DNA of 64,000 nt. Origin: Aureliella helgolandensis. Its GTDB lineage: Bacteria; Planctomycetota; Planctomycetia; Pirellulales; Pirellulaceae. A program made the position numbers and the translations under genes. The stretch covers positions 1,302,001 to 1,366,000 of the forward strand of contig NZ_CP036298.1 of the NCBI RefSeq assembly GCF_007752135.1, written 5' to 3'. The notes under the pieces were generated by a model. That model saw only the letters and a program-made list of their open reading frames with translations, was not told the origin of the DNA and did no database searches. The first letter of the stretch is position 1, and each line of letters begins with the position of its first letter. Positions 19,307 to 29,612 of this stretch are shown piece by piece.

Positions 19307-19921
19307 ATGGGCATGTCAGGAACAGGTTTCTCAGAGGTACCGTTCGTAGAGACGAGTCAACTGTATGGTGTGCATGCCACTCAGGGCCCGCACCTCACAG
19401 ATGTTCGAGATCACGCAAGATTTCTGAGGCTGTACACAACGCATGAAGCAGTCGTGCGTGCTTATGTGCGTCGCCTTGTGCCCGGCCGCGTCGACGCTGA
19501 CGACGTGATGCAGGAGGTGGCGCTAGTCCTCTGGGCAAAGTTTGGCATCTTCCGAGAGAATGGTGATTTCCGCAATTGGGCGTTTGGCATCGCTCGCTTC
19601 GAGGTGCTGGCCTGGCTCCGAGATCGAAGTCGAGATCGCCTCGTTCTTGACGGAGACGTTGCCGAGCTCATTGCGGAGGAGGCACTGGAAGACCTTACCA
19701 GCCTTGACCAGCGGCGGACAGCGCTGGCCGATTGCTTGGAGAAAATGCCGCTTCCCCAAAGAAGATTGTTGCTGGAGAGTTACCAAGCGGATTGCAAGAT
19801 TCAAGAAGTTGCGGTTTCCAGCGGACGATCGGTGGCAGGTTTCTATCAGTGGTTGCACCGCATGCGTCGCACCTTACTCAATTGTGTTCAACAGCAGGTT
19901 GCGCATTTCTCATGTCATTGA
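19307..19921 (+). CDS. ECF sigma factor, Rhodopirellula/Verrucomicrobium family
   Basis: The 204-aa protein has sigma region 2 (FLRLYTTHEAVVRAYVRRLV, then DADDVMQEVALVLWAKFG) and region 4 in the C-terminal half (CLEKMPLPQRRLLLESY, VAVSSGRSVAGFYQWLHRMR). That is the pattern of the planctomycete/verrucomicrobial ECF family. It should direct RNA polymerase to a small regulon, most simply the downstream operon. An ATG at 19307 is followed by another at 19313. The stop is 10 bases inside the next gene, a FecR-domain protein, which is a plausible regulator or partner. Confidence 0.92.
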   Translation: MGMSGTGFSEVPFVETSQLYGVHATQGPHLTDVRDHARFLRLYTTHEAVVRAYVRRLVPGRVDADDVMQEVALVLWAKFGIFRENGDFRNWAFGIARFEVLAWLRDRSRDRLVLDGDVAELIAEEALEDLTSLDQRRTALADCLEKMPLPQRRLLLESYQADCKIQEVAVSSGRSVAGFYQWLHRMRRTLLNCVQQQVAHFSCH

Positions 19922-21435
19922 CACCTCCCAGCAACGTTGGATATTTAATCGATCGATATCTCGATGGTCAGATTACTGCGCAAGAGATGGACCGGCTGAA
20001 CAACGTCTTGCGGAGCAATGCGTCTGCGCGGCGAGAATTTGCCAAGCACTTGGATCTGGATTCCTCGTTGGCCGAATTTGCAGCCAGTCAGTCAGGCGAG
20101 GAGGCAGCGGTTAGAGACATTGTTGAACTCAACGCAATGGCGTTCAAGAGAACCACGATTGGCCGCATCCTGCTGTCCGCTGCTGCGGTGCTTGCACTAC
20201 TGGTAGGAAGTTGGTGGTGGTACGTCAAGTTGACCCCTTTTGCCACGGTCGCCCGCTCCGTGGCGACTCCAGGTTTGGCCGATGGGGTACAGGTTCGCCA
20301 TGAGCCGCATCAGATTAAAACAGGCATGGTTGAACTTATCACCGTCCGTGGCGCACGGTTGGTGATCGAAGCACCAGCGGAGTTCTTTTTTGAATCTTCT
20401 CAGAGACTGAATATGCGGTCGGGACGTTTGACTGCAGACGTTCCCCCGCAAGCAAAAGGCTTTACGGTGATAACACCGGCCGGAAAAGCAATCGATCTGG
20501 GGACTCGATTTGCAATCGATATTTCTAGTGAGACTCAATCCGAAGTGCATGTGTTTGAAGGGGAGGTCGTTGCGCAGTCCACGGGCAGCTCACGCAAGCA
20601 ACTCTTGACGGCCTTCACCGCAGTGCGTTTGGGAGGCGAATTAAAGTCGACAGCCTGCGATGTGCGCTACGGAGCTTTTGTAGGTGATCGGGAAATCTCC
20701 GCCATGGCCGAGGCATTCCGCTTGGGGCAGCGCGAGCGGGCGCAAGTGGCTAAGACTCTGCTACAGCAAGATCCAGCAATGCTGGCCTGGCTCGATTTTG
20801 GAGTCGGGGAAGAGGCGAGTCCTCTGCAAGTCGGCTCGCAGGTAATTGGGGCGCGGCGGGTCCAAGGAAGATTTCCTGGAACGAGTGCCATCGATTTTGT
20901 GAACTCCGAAGACTGCGTCAAGCTCGATTTGGATTCCCGCATCCCCGCTTTTACACTGATGGCTTGGGTGCGTCTCAATCAGCTCGAAGGTCGGCAGAAT
21001 TCACTGTACTCGACCGATGAGTGGGGCGAGCTTGGACAGGTTCATTGGATGATCGGTGATGTTGGAAGACTGCGTTTCGCCATCAAAGGCAGCGAGCCGA
21101 ATGCCAATGGAGATAGCAATGTTTGGCTAGAGTCCCAGCCTCGCATGGACTCTGAGCTTCAGCGTTGGGTGCATCTGGCGATTGCCTACGACTCGAATGC
21201 CGGCAAAGCCGTTCAGTATCTTAACGGCCAGGCTATTGTGGTAGCACCGATGCCTAAAAAACTCCTTGCTGCTCTGGGACCTGCTCAAGTTGGCAATTGG
21301 AAGCCCAAGGAGGGATTTAGGCATTTGCCCAGAAGGCGTCTAAGTGGTCGCTTGGATGAGTTCGCTGCCTTTGCTCGAGCGCTGAGTGCCACCGAGATTG
21401 CCGACTACTTCGAAGCCAGCACTCCCTACAAGTGA
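19912..21435 (+). CDS. FecR-domain and LamG-domain membrane protein
   Basis: The 507-aa protein starts at ATG 19912, overlapping the sigma gene by 10 bases. Residues 1-80 are a helical cytoplasmic part (LDGQITAQEMDRLNNVLRSN). One membrane helix follows (ILLSAAAVLALLVGSWWWY, about residue 90), then a FecR-like domain (IEAPAEFFFESSQRLNMRSG, FTVITPAGKAIDLGTRFAID) to about residue 260, and a LamG/concanavalin-like domain from about 330 (FTLMAWVRLNQLEGRQNSLY, WVHLAIAYDSNAGKAVQYLN). The arrangement resembles an anti-sigma or signal-sensing protein with a sugar-binding exterior. Coupling to the ECF gene supports a regulatory role, which is an inference. Confidence 0.85.
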   Translation: MSLTPPSNVGYLIDRYLDGQITAQEMDRLNNVLRSNASARREFAKHLDLDSSLAEFAASQSGEEAAVRDIVELNAMAFKRTTIGRILLSAAAVLALLVGSWWWYVKLTPFATVARSVATPGLADGVQVRHEPHQIKTGMVELITVRGARLVIEAPAEFFFESSQRLNMRSGRLTADVPPQAKGFTVITPAGKAIDLGTRFAIDISSETQSEVHVFEGEVVAQSTGSSRKQLLTAFTAVRLGGELKSTACDVRYGAFVGDREISAMAEAFRLGQRERAQVAKTLLQQDPAMLAWLDFGVGEEASPLQVGSQVIGARRVQGRFPGTSAIDFVNSEDCVKLDLDSRIPAFTLMAWVRLNQLEGRQNSLYSTDEWGELGQVHWMIGDVGRLRFAIKGSEPNANGDSNVWLESQPRMDSELQRWVHLAIAYDSNAGKAVQYLNGQAIVVAPMPKKLLAALGPAQVGNWKPKEGFRHLPRRRLSGRLDEFAAFARALSATEIADYFEASTPYK

Positions 21436-21455
21436 CCAGCACTCCCTGCAAGTGC
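21416..21455. repeat. 20-bp tandem duplication at a stop codon
   Basis: The last 20 bases of the FecR/LamG gene including TGA (CCAGCACTCCCTACAAGTGA, 21416-21435) are followed immediately by an almost identical copy (21436-21455, two differences). The duplication changes nothing in the protein because the first copy holds the stop. Confidence 0.85.
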
Positions 21456-21604
21456 TAGCTGAGACGCATCAAGCATCCCTATGTGCCAAGCTCTCGGTGC
21501 CTTGCGCATTGCGTTCCAGGTATCTAAATTCCGTAGATTTCGCGCAACTCTCCGAGCGTTGGAAGAAGCACCAACGATTGACACTCACTTTTTTGATACA
21601 CAGC

Positions 21605-24013
21605 ATGAATCTCCTTAGAGCCACACTATTTCTGTGCCTACTCGTGCCTCACGTCCTGTTGGCAGCGCCGAGTTTTGAAGATGATGTTCTTCCCTATCTA
21701 GCCGAGCATTGCCTACGTTGCCACGGGGCCGAAAAGCAGGAGTCTGAGTTCCGCATTGACACTCTTTCACGCGAGGTGGGGCTGGAGAATTCTCCTCAGT
21801 GGGCTGAGATTATCGGCCGCATTAGTTCGGGCGAAATGCCTCCACAAGAGCTGGATGAATTGCCTACCGCCGCGGAGAGCTTGGCGATTGTGGAATGGAT
21901 AGCTGCCAGGATTGAAGAGGGGGAGGCGGTGCGCATGTCGCGGCGTGGAAATGTCTCCTACAACCGCCTGACTCGCGAAGAGTACGTCAACACGGTTCGC
22001 GATCTGATCGGGGTGCATTTCGACGCAACGGATCCTGGCGGGTTTCTTGAGGACCCGGAGTGGCGTGGTTTTCAGCGGCTTGGTTCCGTGCTGACACTGT
22101 CGGCTTCCAATATTGAGAAATATCTGGCAGCAGCGGAAGTGGTTCTCGCTGAAGCATACCCTGAGAAGATTCCCGAGTTTCTTGAAGTGTCGAAACGGCC
22201 TCTGGTAGAGAGTCAGATCCCCGAGACGCACCGAGAACGACTCCGAGAGCTCCATTTGCTCGACAAAGTCCGATTTGAGATGTGGCCGGGGGATATTTTT
22301 AGGTACTCGGTGGAAGTGCCGCTGCCGGAAGCGGGGATCTACGAAATTTGTTACACGCTAAGCGGGCTCAAACCCAAGAACGGGCCTGCCCCAAGATTAT
22401 TTGTGTACGAAAAATCCTTGGACCGAGTCTTGTTTGAACAGGACATCATTGCGCCCGAAGAAGCTCCCATCGAAGTCACTTTTCGCGCTCACCTGCCCAA
22501 GGGTAGACCGAGTATCGATGTGATCAATGAAGTGCCAGGACCGTCCAACAATCCTCGATCGGGACGCCACGGAAATCGGCCGTTTATCAGTACGCAAGAT
22601 GGTCGCATGCCGTGGCAAATGAAATTGACGGACGAGCAAGGTCAACCACGCTATCCCTTTCTGATCATTGATACCATCTCGATTCGTGGGCCGATGATAA
22701 CGGAAGAGGAGCAGCGGCGGCGTGACGAGTACATGCCAGGCCAACCGACTGGGCAGGCAGGCGAGAGCATGGACGAGGTGCGCGAGTCTCTAAGCCGGAT
22801 GGCCCAACGCGCATTCCGACGTCCAGTAACGGAGCCCGAGCTGAACCGTTTTGCCGGCCTAGTTGAGGCCGAACTCATGGCCGGCGAGAAGTTCCAGGAA
22901 GCAGTCAAAGCGGGCATGATTGCGATTCTGTGTTCGAAAAGTTTTCTGTTCATTACCGAAGGGGATCAAGGGGCGTATCGGGAAAACTTGAATGACTGGG
23001 AGTTGGCCTCCCGACTGTCGTATTTACTCTGGAGCACGATGCCTGACGACGAGCTATTCACGCTCGCAGAGGAGGGCAAGTTGCGAAACAAAGCAGAGTT
23101 GCAGCGTCAGTTTCAACGCTTGCTCGCCGATCCCAAGGCTCAACGTTTTTGCGAATCTTTTCCTACGCAATGGCTTAGGCTTGGAGACGTTGGCAAGTTT
23201 TCTCCCGACAAGGAGCTGTACCCCGTCTATGACTTGTCGCTAGAGGCGAGCATGGTCGGTGAGACCATGGCCTTTTTTACCGAAGTCCTGGAGAGTGGTC
23301 TTACGCTCCGAGAGTTCCTACATTCCGACTGGTCAATGATCAATTCACGCCTAGCGCAGTTCTACGATCTGCCCGACGTCGGTAGTAGTAATTTTCAACG
23401 AGTTGCACTAGATCCTGAAAGTCGACGTGGTGGGATCTTGACACATGCATCCATTTTATCGCTCACCTCCGATGGTACGCGTCATCGTCCAGTGCATCGA
23501 GGGAAATGGGTCTCAGAAGCCATTTTCGGTAAAACCCCGCCCCCTCCGCCTGCCAATGTGGAGCCGATTGCGCCGACTCCTGTGGATTCGCCCAAAGCGA
23601 CGCTGCGAATGAAGCTGGAGGCGCATGCGAGTGCCCCGCAGTGTGCGTCCTGTCATGCCAAGATTGATCCTCTCGGACTGGCTTTCGAAAATTATGATGC
23701 CATTGGACGTTGGCGCACTGAAGAGGTCGTCACGGGCACAGGGGAGAATCCCCTGGTGGATGCGAGTGGTCGACTGGCGGATGGTCGAAGCTACCAAACC
23801 CCCGAACAGTTCAAGCAACTATTGCTGGCTGATATCGATGCGTTCAACCTCGCATTTATTGAGAAGCTTGCAACCTTTGGATTACGTCGTAGCGTGTCGT
23901 TTGAGGATCGAGAGGATCTCGAAGCCATTGCGAAGGAGAGTCGTGAGCAGGACTACCGGTTGCGCGACCTCCTCGAAGCCTTCGTGTTGTCCGATTTATT
24001 TCAGAAGCGATAG
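21605..24013 (+). CDS. DUF1592-family secreted c-type cytochrome protein
   Basis: The 802-aa protein has a signal peptide (LLRATLFLCLLVPHVLLAAP) and a cytochrome-like haem site CLRCHG at about residue 37. The planctomycetal DUF1587/1595/1592/1588/1585 domain series follows: YNRLTREEYVNTVRDLIG, WELASRLSYLLWSTMPDDEL, HRGKWVSEAIFGKTPPPPP, CASCHAKIDPLGLAFENYD with a second CxxCH, and FGLRRSVSFEDREDLEAI. I start at ATG 21605, where the signal peptide begins. The family is always secreted and is normally paired with a DUF1552 protein, as here (32 bp downstream). Role unproven; proposed to act in polymer degradation at the cell surface. Confidence 0.9.
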   Translation: MNLLRATLFLCLLVPHVLLAAPSFEDDVLPYLAEHCLRCHGAEKQESEFRIDTLSREVGLENSPQWAEIIGRISSGEMPPQELDELPTAAESLAIVEWIAARIEEGEAVRMSRRGNVSYNRLTREEYVNTVRDLIGVHFDATDPGGFLEDPEWRGFQRLGSVLTLSASNIEKYLAAAEVVLAEAYPEKIPEFLEVSKRPLVESQIPETHRERLRELHLLDKVRFEMWPGDIFRYSVEVPLPEAGIYEICYTLSGLKPKNGPAPRLFVYEKSLDRVLFEQDIIAPEEAPIEVTFRAHLPKGRPSIDVINEVPGPSNNPRSGRHGNRPFISTQDGRMPWQMKLTDEQGQPRYPFLIIDTISIRGPMITEEEQRRRDEYMPGQPTGQAGESMDEVRESLSRMAQRAFRRPVTEPELNRFAGLVEAELMAGEKFQEAVKAGMIAILCSKSFLFITEGDQGAYRENLNDWELASRLSYLLWSTMPDDELFTLAEEGKLRNKAELQRQFQRLLADPKAQRFCESFPTQWLRLGDVGKFSPDKELYPVYDLSLEASMVGETMAFFTEVLESGLTLREFLHSDWSMINSRLAQFYDLPDVGSSNFQRVALDPESRRGGILTHASILSLTSDGTRHRPVHRGKWVSEAIFGKTPPPPPANVEPIAPTPVDSPKATLRMKLEAHASAPQCASCHAKIDPLGLAFENYDAIGRWRTEEVVTGTGENPLVDASGRLADGRSYQTPEQFKQLLLADIDAFNLAFIEKLATFGLRRSVSFEDREDLEAIAKESREQDYRLRDLLEAFVLSDLFQKR

Positions 24014-24045
24014 ATTCCTAGACCTTTCAGCGAAAGACATTATTG

Positions 24046-25428
24046 ATGGCCTATTTTAACTCTGGCCGCTGGTGTATCGACCGCCGCCAAATGTTACGTG
24101 GTGTGGGCGCCTCCCTGGCGCTGCCCTGGTTGAATTGCATGACGCGCCCCGGTCTTGCCTTGGCTGGCCAGCCTGCCGCTACGAAGCCAAGGCGAAGTGT
24201 GTTCTTATATATTCCTAATGGTGTTAATACGCTGACTTGGCAGATTGCTAAATCAGGCAAGGACTATGAATTTACGAGTCCCCTCAAGTCGCTAGAGCGG
24301 CATCGCGATGTCGTAACGCCTATTAGCGGCTTGCATCACCCGATGGTGTTGGGGAAACACCACAATTGCGACAAAGTATGGCTGACCGGAGCGGACGTTC
24401 CAGGCGATGGCGGGGCGTTTCGCAACTCGGTATCTGCCGATCAGTTGATGGCAGAGCTGCAGGGACCCTTCACCCGTTTTCCCTCTTTGGAATTGGCCAT
24501 TGAGGGGCATTCTCTAGCGTGGTCACGTGACGGTATACAGATTCCTGCAGAGCGGAATACTCGCAACATCTTCAACATGTTATGCGGTGTGGAGAAGGAA
24601 AGCCCTCAGGCGATTCGCCGTCGACTCAGTCGTCGAGGCAGTATCCTCGATGTGGTCGCTGACGACGCCCAACGCGTGAACCAGAGGCTGGGGAGGGAAG
24701 ATCGTAGTAAGCTCGACGAATACCTGACGGCGGTAAGGCAGGTGGAACTTCGGACCGATCGCGCTGAATCTTGGCTCACGATCCCTAAGCCGAAAGTGAG
24801 TCCTACCGATGAACAACGCTTGACTCGTAAGCTCGACATGAGTCAGGTGCAGGAGTACTACCGCCTATTCTATGATCTGATGGTCTTGGCATTGAAGACT
24901 GATTCGACGCGAGTCATTACCTGCATGATTTGTAGCGAATCGAGCGGGGGGGCAATCCCGGATATTGGAATTTCTCAAACGCGGCATGGCTTGTCGCATC
25001 ACAATGGAGATCCGGAGCAATTGCGGCGACTGACTCAGACGGATACCTTCCTGGTCGAGCAATTCAGCTATTTCCTCGACCAACTCAAGGGGCATCAAGA
25101 GGAGGGGGATTCTTTATTGGATACGACGCAGGTACTCTGGGGCAGCGGGATGGCCTACGGGCATAGCCACGGTAATGCCAATCTACCGACGCTGCTTGCT
25201 GGTGGTCGCGCTCTGGGGTTGAAGCATGGGCAACATGTTGATTTCAATCTTCCCAAAATCGGACAGTACAATGTCGGCGATGCGAACGCGCACTATCGCA
25301 TCTGCTCCCGACCGGTCGACGAGAACGCTCGGCTAAGCAATCTTCTGCTCACGATGTTGCACCGGATGGACGTCGAGACGGAACGCTTTCAAGATAGCCT
25401 GGGCACCGTTTCCGAAGTTCTTACGTGA
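24046..25428 (+). CDS. DUF1552-family exported protein
   Basis: The 460-aa protein has an arginine-containing leader ([19 protein letters not shown]), which looks like a Tat-type signal (RRQML), then the DUF1552 body with [46 protein letters not shown] and [23 protein letters not shown]1552 proteins are related to DUF1501 proteins in the alkaline phosphatase-like group and accompany DUF1592 proteins in planctomycetes. Location would be periplasmic through Tat export. The ATG at 24046 is preferred to the adjacent TTG at 24043. It is the last gene of the plus-strand cluster that begins with the ECF sigma factor. Confidence 0.9.
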   Translation: MAYFNSGRWCIDRRQMLRGVGASLALPWLNCMTRPGLALAGQPAATKPRRSVFLYIPNGVNTLTWQIAKSGKDYEFTSPLKSLERHRDVVTPISGLHHPMVLGKHHNCDKVWLTGADVPGDGGAFRNSVSADQLMAELQGPFTRFPSLELAIEGHSLAWSRDGIQIPAERNTRNIFNMLCGVEKESPQAIRRRLSRRGSILDVVADDAQRVNQRLGREDRSKLDEYLTAVRQVELRTDRAESWLTIPKPKVSPTDEQRLTRKLDMSQVQEYYRLFYDLMVLALKTDSTRVITCMICSESSGGAIPDIGISQTRHGLSHHNGDPEQLRRLTQTDTFLVEQFSYFLDQLKGHQEEGDSLLDTTQVLWGSGMAYGHSHGNANLPTLLAGGRALGLKHGQHVDFNLPKIGQYNVGDANAHYRICSRPVDENARLSNLLLTMLHRMDVETERFQDSLGTVSEVLT

Positions 25429-25574
25429 TAGCCGCTGCTTAGTGCAGTTGAGTTTGGCCTGTTGCAGCAGGAGAGTGAACGGATGACGTCTCCAGCCCGC
25501 GAGGCATTCAGTTCTCTTCCCGTCTGCGACTCTCTGTCGCGTTTACAGTCATCTCATTTTCACAACGAAAAAAC

Positions 25575-26783
25575 ATGCACCGTCGAATGTATTTTGCACT
25601 CACATGTTTTCTTATCTGCTGCATTTCGGCTACCAATGGTGACGAGATCGCCAGCCAAACCTTTCGTACGGACGACAACGTCGACAAGACATTGGCCTGG
25701 TATCAACTGAAACAAGGAGAGTTTCCACCACAGGGGGCTGCACATGCGATCTCAGGTGAACTCATTCGTGTGGACCACCTGGAACGTCAATTCTACTTGC
25801 GTGTGGATCGCGATGATAGCCAACAGCGTGGTATCTGGGATTTGCCCATCGACGCGACCATGTTGCCCTATGGCGCGATCTACTATCATGGTGCACCCGC
25901 CGCTCTGCAGGACATTCCACTGGGGACACATTTGCATGGACTGTTTTATCGAAAGGCTGCAGACGACAAATCGCCCCCGCCCCCCGGCCCCTATGGACGC
26001 GCTACTCCCGACGTCGATTTTAATCGTTGTTTTGAGTTGGAAGATGACTTTAGCCACAATGCTCGGCAGCAACGCTTGTGGAGGATTGACGCTGTCGATC
26101 TGGACGAAATGAGTTTAACCGCCACCTTGCACAAGCAGGGACAGGATATCGGTCTGCCTCTGCGATTTGATTTGCTCTCCCACACCCGCGTCTTCCTAGG
26201 AAATCGTATGGAAGATCTAAATGCAATGGAACCGGGAACTCTGGTCCAGCTCAATATTACGTGGGCAACTCTTTACGGCCCTGGGCGAGTCAGCGACGTC
26301 TGGCTCGATGAATCGAGTCGCCAGTTGGCTTCCCATCAACAACTTATGCGACACCACAATCACATTCGAGAACGCGGTTTGCCGGGGTGGGTAGATGCCG
26401 TTGATGATGAATCGCAAGTTGTCACGATCACCTTCTTCGGTGGTGTTGACCCCAAGCTATTTGACGAACTGACTGGCATCAACGAGGAGCCGCAGGGCTG
26501 GCCGTTCTCCGCAGGCGAGGACGACCCGAAAGCGCCGAAGGGTGGTATTGCGGTGGCCCTCGAAAGCCTAATGACGTACGACCCCGTCAATGACCGCAAA
26601 GGAGGAAATATCCTGAGTATCACCCAGGGGTGCGCCGAACCCGGTAGCAGTGGAATTCAGATCAAAGTCAAATGCGGCATGCTGCTGGAGGGGTTTCGGC
26701 CACGTAGAATCGTTCGCTTCTATCCCGCAACCTGGAAGGTCCAAGCCTTACCGCGAGAAGAGCAGTTTTTCGGACGTGAGTAG
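25575..26783 (+). CDS. Secreted planctomycetal protein of unknown function
   Basis: The 402-aa protein has a signal peptide (MYFALTCFLICCISATNGD). The body has many short beta-prone segments and two regions of similar style (HAISGELIRVDHLERQFYLR and GWVDAVDDESQVVTITFFGG), hinting at repeated small beta-barrel domains of the kind that bind metals or nucleic acid, but this is only a visual impression. No catalytic motif is recognised. It is transcribed toward the sialidase-like pair and is separated from the DUF1552 gene by 146 bp. Confidence 0.7.
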   Translation: MHRRMYFALTCFLICCISATNGDEIASQTFRTDDNVDKTLAWYQLKQGEFPPQGAAHAISGELIRVDHLERQFYLRVDRDDSQQRGIWDLPIDATMLPYGAIYYHGAPAALQDIPLGTHLHGLFYRKAADDKSPPPPGPYGRATPDVDFNRCFELEDDFSHNARQQRLWRIDAVDLDEMSLTATLHKQGQDIGLPLRFDLLSHTRVFLGNRMEDLNAMEPGTLVQLNITWATLYGPGRVSDVWLDESSRQLASHQQLMRHHNHIRERGLPGWVDAVDDESQVVTITFFGGVDPKLFDELTGINEEPQGWPFSAGEDDPKAPKGGIAVALESLMTYDPVNDRKGGNILSITQGCAEPGSSGIQIKVKCGMLLEGFRPRRIVRFYPATWKVQALPREEQFFGRE

Positions 26784-26884
26784 TGGGACGAGCGTCTTGT
26801 ACGAGGGGGACGTGGCGTTGTCAGAGTTACCCATCGCACCCTGCCCGCTCATTCTAAGTGGTGACAATGCACTCGCTGGGGAAG

Positions 26885-28093
26885 TCACTTTTTCGATTTC
26901 GCTTGTGGTCTGGAAATGAGCAATTTGAGCTTGGACTTGGGGCTTACCAACTTCTTGGCCAAGATGTCTTGTTCCGTAAACCGAGCGAGCAGGATTTCTC
27001 CGTCGGTAGCGCGATTGCGATCGTAGGAGATGTACAGGTAGCCGTCCGGCGCCTGACAGCCGTCTGGGTAGGAGATCCCTTTCCGTTCGTCGAGCACGAG
27101 ACCTCCGTTCCACGTTCGCCCGTCATCGGAAGATAGCCACGCGCTGAGTTGTACTCGTCCGGCATGGCTGCCGATAGAATCGCCATGCTTGATCAGCAAG
27201 AGTCGTCCGGAGGCGATTCGCCTCAGGTGGAAACGAGCGACGGGGTGTTTGATTGCCGATTCCGTAGGTGTCGACCACGTGCGTCCCATGTCGGTTGAGG
27301 TGGATTCCATAATCCCTTTGGTGGTGCGGGCTAGCATCCACAGCGAACCATCCTGACGCTCGACGATCATGTGTTCGTGCCAGTCCGGCTTGGGGAAATT
27401 GGCCATGCCACGTCGGGTCCAAGTTTGGCCTTGATCCTGCGAGACAAAAACATTGGCGCCACGGAGCGTGTCGAGCTCTTGGAAACAGCCCGAAAATTCA
27501 TGGAGTCCGCCCCGCTCATCGAGCGAAATGGGCAACATCCACTCTCCATTGGACAACACCGTCGGCTTGTTGAGCGTGACACCATGCCAAATGCGCAGTG
27601 GCTCTGACCAATGGGGAGCATCGGCATCGGGATTGTCGCACACCGTCGCCCAAACGCCTCCCCGTCCATCAAACATTTGCATCGATTGGTCGAAGAATAA
27701 CCATAGACGCCCCAACGGGTCGGTCCATAAGTTGCCCACTAAAATACTGCGATCCATGGGGAGTTCAGGCGAATGAGAATCCACAACTAAGCGTGGTTTG
27801 GACCACGATTCCCCGTCATCATCGCTGGTGGCTAGCACAAAGAAGGCTTTGGGACTGTCGCCGCCTGCTACCCAGCAAGCCCATAGACGCCCGTTGGGAG
27901 TACGATCGATCCCAATAGTCATGCCGTAATCGAGTTGGTCGTAGTCGTAATCTGGCAGCGGGGAAGTGTTAAGTGTGGGAGGGACCAGTGCGTGATCCGC
28001 GATTTTCTCCAATTGCGAGATGCGTTCGGATTCATCTGCTTGTGCAGCGACCGGAAGTATTGCCAGTAGGCAGGCAGCGAGTAGGTATTTCAT
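26885..28093 (-). CDS. Secreted sialidase-like (BNR/Asp-box) protein
   Basis: The 402-aa protein has a signal peptide at ATG 28093 (MKYLLAACLLAILPVAAQA), which decides the start over an upstream TTG-like extension. Four Asp-box motifs mark a six-bladed beta-propeller: SDDDGESW, SQDQGQTW, STDMGRTW and SSDDGRTW. The family includes exo-alpha-sialidases and related glycan-binding or hydrolytic propellers. Gene order places it 43 bp downstream of a second sialidase-like gene and both lie divergent to a sulfatase, so the cluster may attack sulfated, sialylated or similar acidic glycans. Exact substrate unknown; catalytic Arg triad cannot be confirmed by eye. Confidence 0.82.
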   Translation of the reverse strand: MKYLLAACLLAILPVAAQADESERISQLEKIADHALVPPTLNTSPLPDYDYDQLDYGMTIGIDRTPNGRLWACWVAGGDSPKAFFVLATSDDDGESWSKPRLVVDSHSPELPMDRSILVGNLWTDPLGRLWLFFDQSMQMFDGRGGVWATVCDNPDADAPHWSEPLRIWHGVTLNKPTVLSNGEWMLPISLDERGGLHEFSGCFQELDTLRGANVFVSQDQGQTWTRRGMANFPKPDWHEHMIVERQDGSLWMLARTTKGIMESTSTDMGRTWSTPTESAIKHPVARFHLRRIASGRLLLIKHGDSIGSHAGRVQLSAWLSSDDGRTWNGGLVLDERKGISYPDGCQAPDGYLYISYDRNRATDGEILLARFTEQDILAKKLVSPKSKLKLLISRPQAKSKK

Positions 28094-28136
28094 GGTGGAT
28101 GGTTTGATTCCAGGTGGGGGGCAAGTCGCTTGGGGA

Positions 28137-29426
28137 TTACTCTTGAATTTCAAGCGAAGCAATGGGAATGATGGCCATCTCAGCGCTATTGAGATTGGCC
28201 CGTCTTCCGCCGTTGTTGGAGTATCCGACGAACAGTTGCCCGTCGTGCTCTATCGCGCAGGGGTAAGCTAGACTGAGTTGGTCGGCCGATTCGCCGGGTT
28301 GGCCCGGGAGTTGGGAGTTGCGAATGGTGTAGACTTGGCAGAACCGATTCTCACCGGGTCGAGAGACCGCAATCGTCAGAGGTGCGCGCTTGCCACCGTT
28401 GTTCTTGGCCGTGGTACAGATCAAGTATCGCTGCCCGGTGCTCAGCACACCTGCCGCAGGCTTGGAGGTCGCCATTGGAAGGTTGCTGATTTGGGAGGGA
28501 GTCCAGGTGCGGCCAAAATCCTGACTGGTTGCTAAGAGCGCTGTGGCGGCGTCGCCATAGCGAGCAATGTTGTAGACGTGTGGGCCGTCAACCCAAATTG
28601 CACTCTCGCCCCACATGCTACTAAACTCTTTTGCGGGAGGGATCGCTACGTAGTCCCAGGCTGTGAAATCATTTCCATGGCTGATCGCTATCGCCGCATT
28701 GAATACGTGGTTGCTGGAATAGGGGCCTGCCGAAATGCCTGGCATGATCCAGTTGCCATCATCCATTCTTATCGGTTGGTTCATCGGCCAGAATCCATGT
28801 TCAATGACGATGCCATGTTGGTTCCACTCCCCCGTTTCTTCGTCGAGGGTATAGGCGCGCGTGTGGATGTCTTCCATCATGTTGTAATACGAACCGTGAA
28901 AGGCCCACAGCGTACCGTCGTGAGAATGGAAAACTCCATGGCTGACAGCTAAGTTTGGTTCGAGGCCAGCATCGATGGTGCGTAGCTCACCCCATGACCG
29001 TCCCTGGTCAGCGCTGACACGATATTGAGCTTCCTCACCGACGGTGTTCTCCGCTCCTTGGTTGTGTCCAAACGACGCATAGAGTTGCCCGTGGTGCCAA
29101 CCCAGGCCGACGCCGTGCAAGAAAGTATAGCCGTCAGCGGGTTGGTCCCATTTCTTGATGACGTGGAAATGGACGTCCTTCAACGCTGGGATCTCGGCAG
29201 CTTGCGGGAGTTGTCTCGTGTTATCCCACAGCAATACCGGCTGTGGGGCACTTGGAAGGGGGCGAGTTTCGCTCACAAGTGTGAGGTGCGGCTGAAGTTC
29301 CCCTTGCGTGGATGGAAGCATGGCTGGCTGCATTTCTTCAGCCACCCCCCGGAACGTTGCCAAGATCTGTCTGCTGCCGATAACAACAAGAATTGCCAGG
29401 AAAATCCAGCGTGCAGAGGGAGTCAA
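28137..29426 (-). CDS. Exported sialidase-like protein
   Basis: The 429-aa protein starts at TTG 29426 with a membrane or signal helix (WIFLAILVVIGSRQILA). Two Asp boxes are visible (SADQGRSW, SQDFGRTW) in a propeller-like sequence (LHGVGLGWHHGQLYASFGHN, LFVGYSNNGGRRAN). It is more divergent than its neighbour. An upstream AAGG on the minus strand is 9 bases from the TTG, a plausible ribosome site; no ATG precedes the leader. The neighbouring gene lies 43 bp downstream on the same strand, so they are probably co-transcribed, and the sulfatase gene starts 186 bp away on the opposite strand. Confidence 0.75.
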   Translation of the reverse strand: MTPSARWIFLAILVVIGSRQILATFRGVAEEMQPAMLPSTQGELQPHLTLVSETRPLPSAPQPVLLWDNTRQLPQAAEIPALKDVHFHVIKKWDQPADGYTFLHGVGLGWHHGQLYASFGHNQGAENTVGEEAQYRVSADQGRSWGELRTIDAGLEPNLAVSHGVFHSHDGTLWAFHGSYYNMMEDIHTRAYTLDEETGEWNQHGIVIEHGFWPMNQPIRMDDGNWIMPGISAGPYSSNHVFNAAIAISHGNDFTAWDYVAIPPAKEFSSMWGESAIWVDGPHVYNIARYGDAATALLATSQDFGRTWTPSQISNLPMATSKPAAGVLSTGQRYLICTTAKNNGGKRAPLTIAVSRPGENRFCQVYTIRNSQLPGQPGESADQLSLAYPCAIEHDGQLFVGYSNNGGRRANLNSAEMAIIPIASLEIQE

Positions 29427-29612
29427 GCGATTGGCCTTGATAACTAAGGGGGCGGGAGTGGGGGCAGTGTTCGGGGGGAACTGATTCTACAAACTTCTGA
29501 GAGCGGCTGTTTGCACCAACGAACCTTGTGAATTGTTATCATGGTAGTTCCATGAACTGAGAACATGGAATCTAGTCTGCGAGTTAAAATCTGTTCACCG
29601 AAGGCGTCGTCG

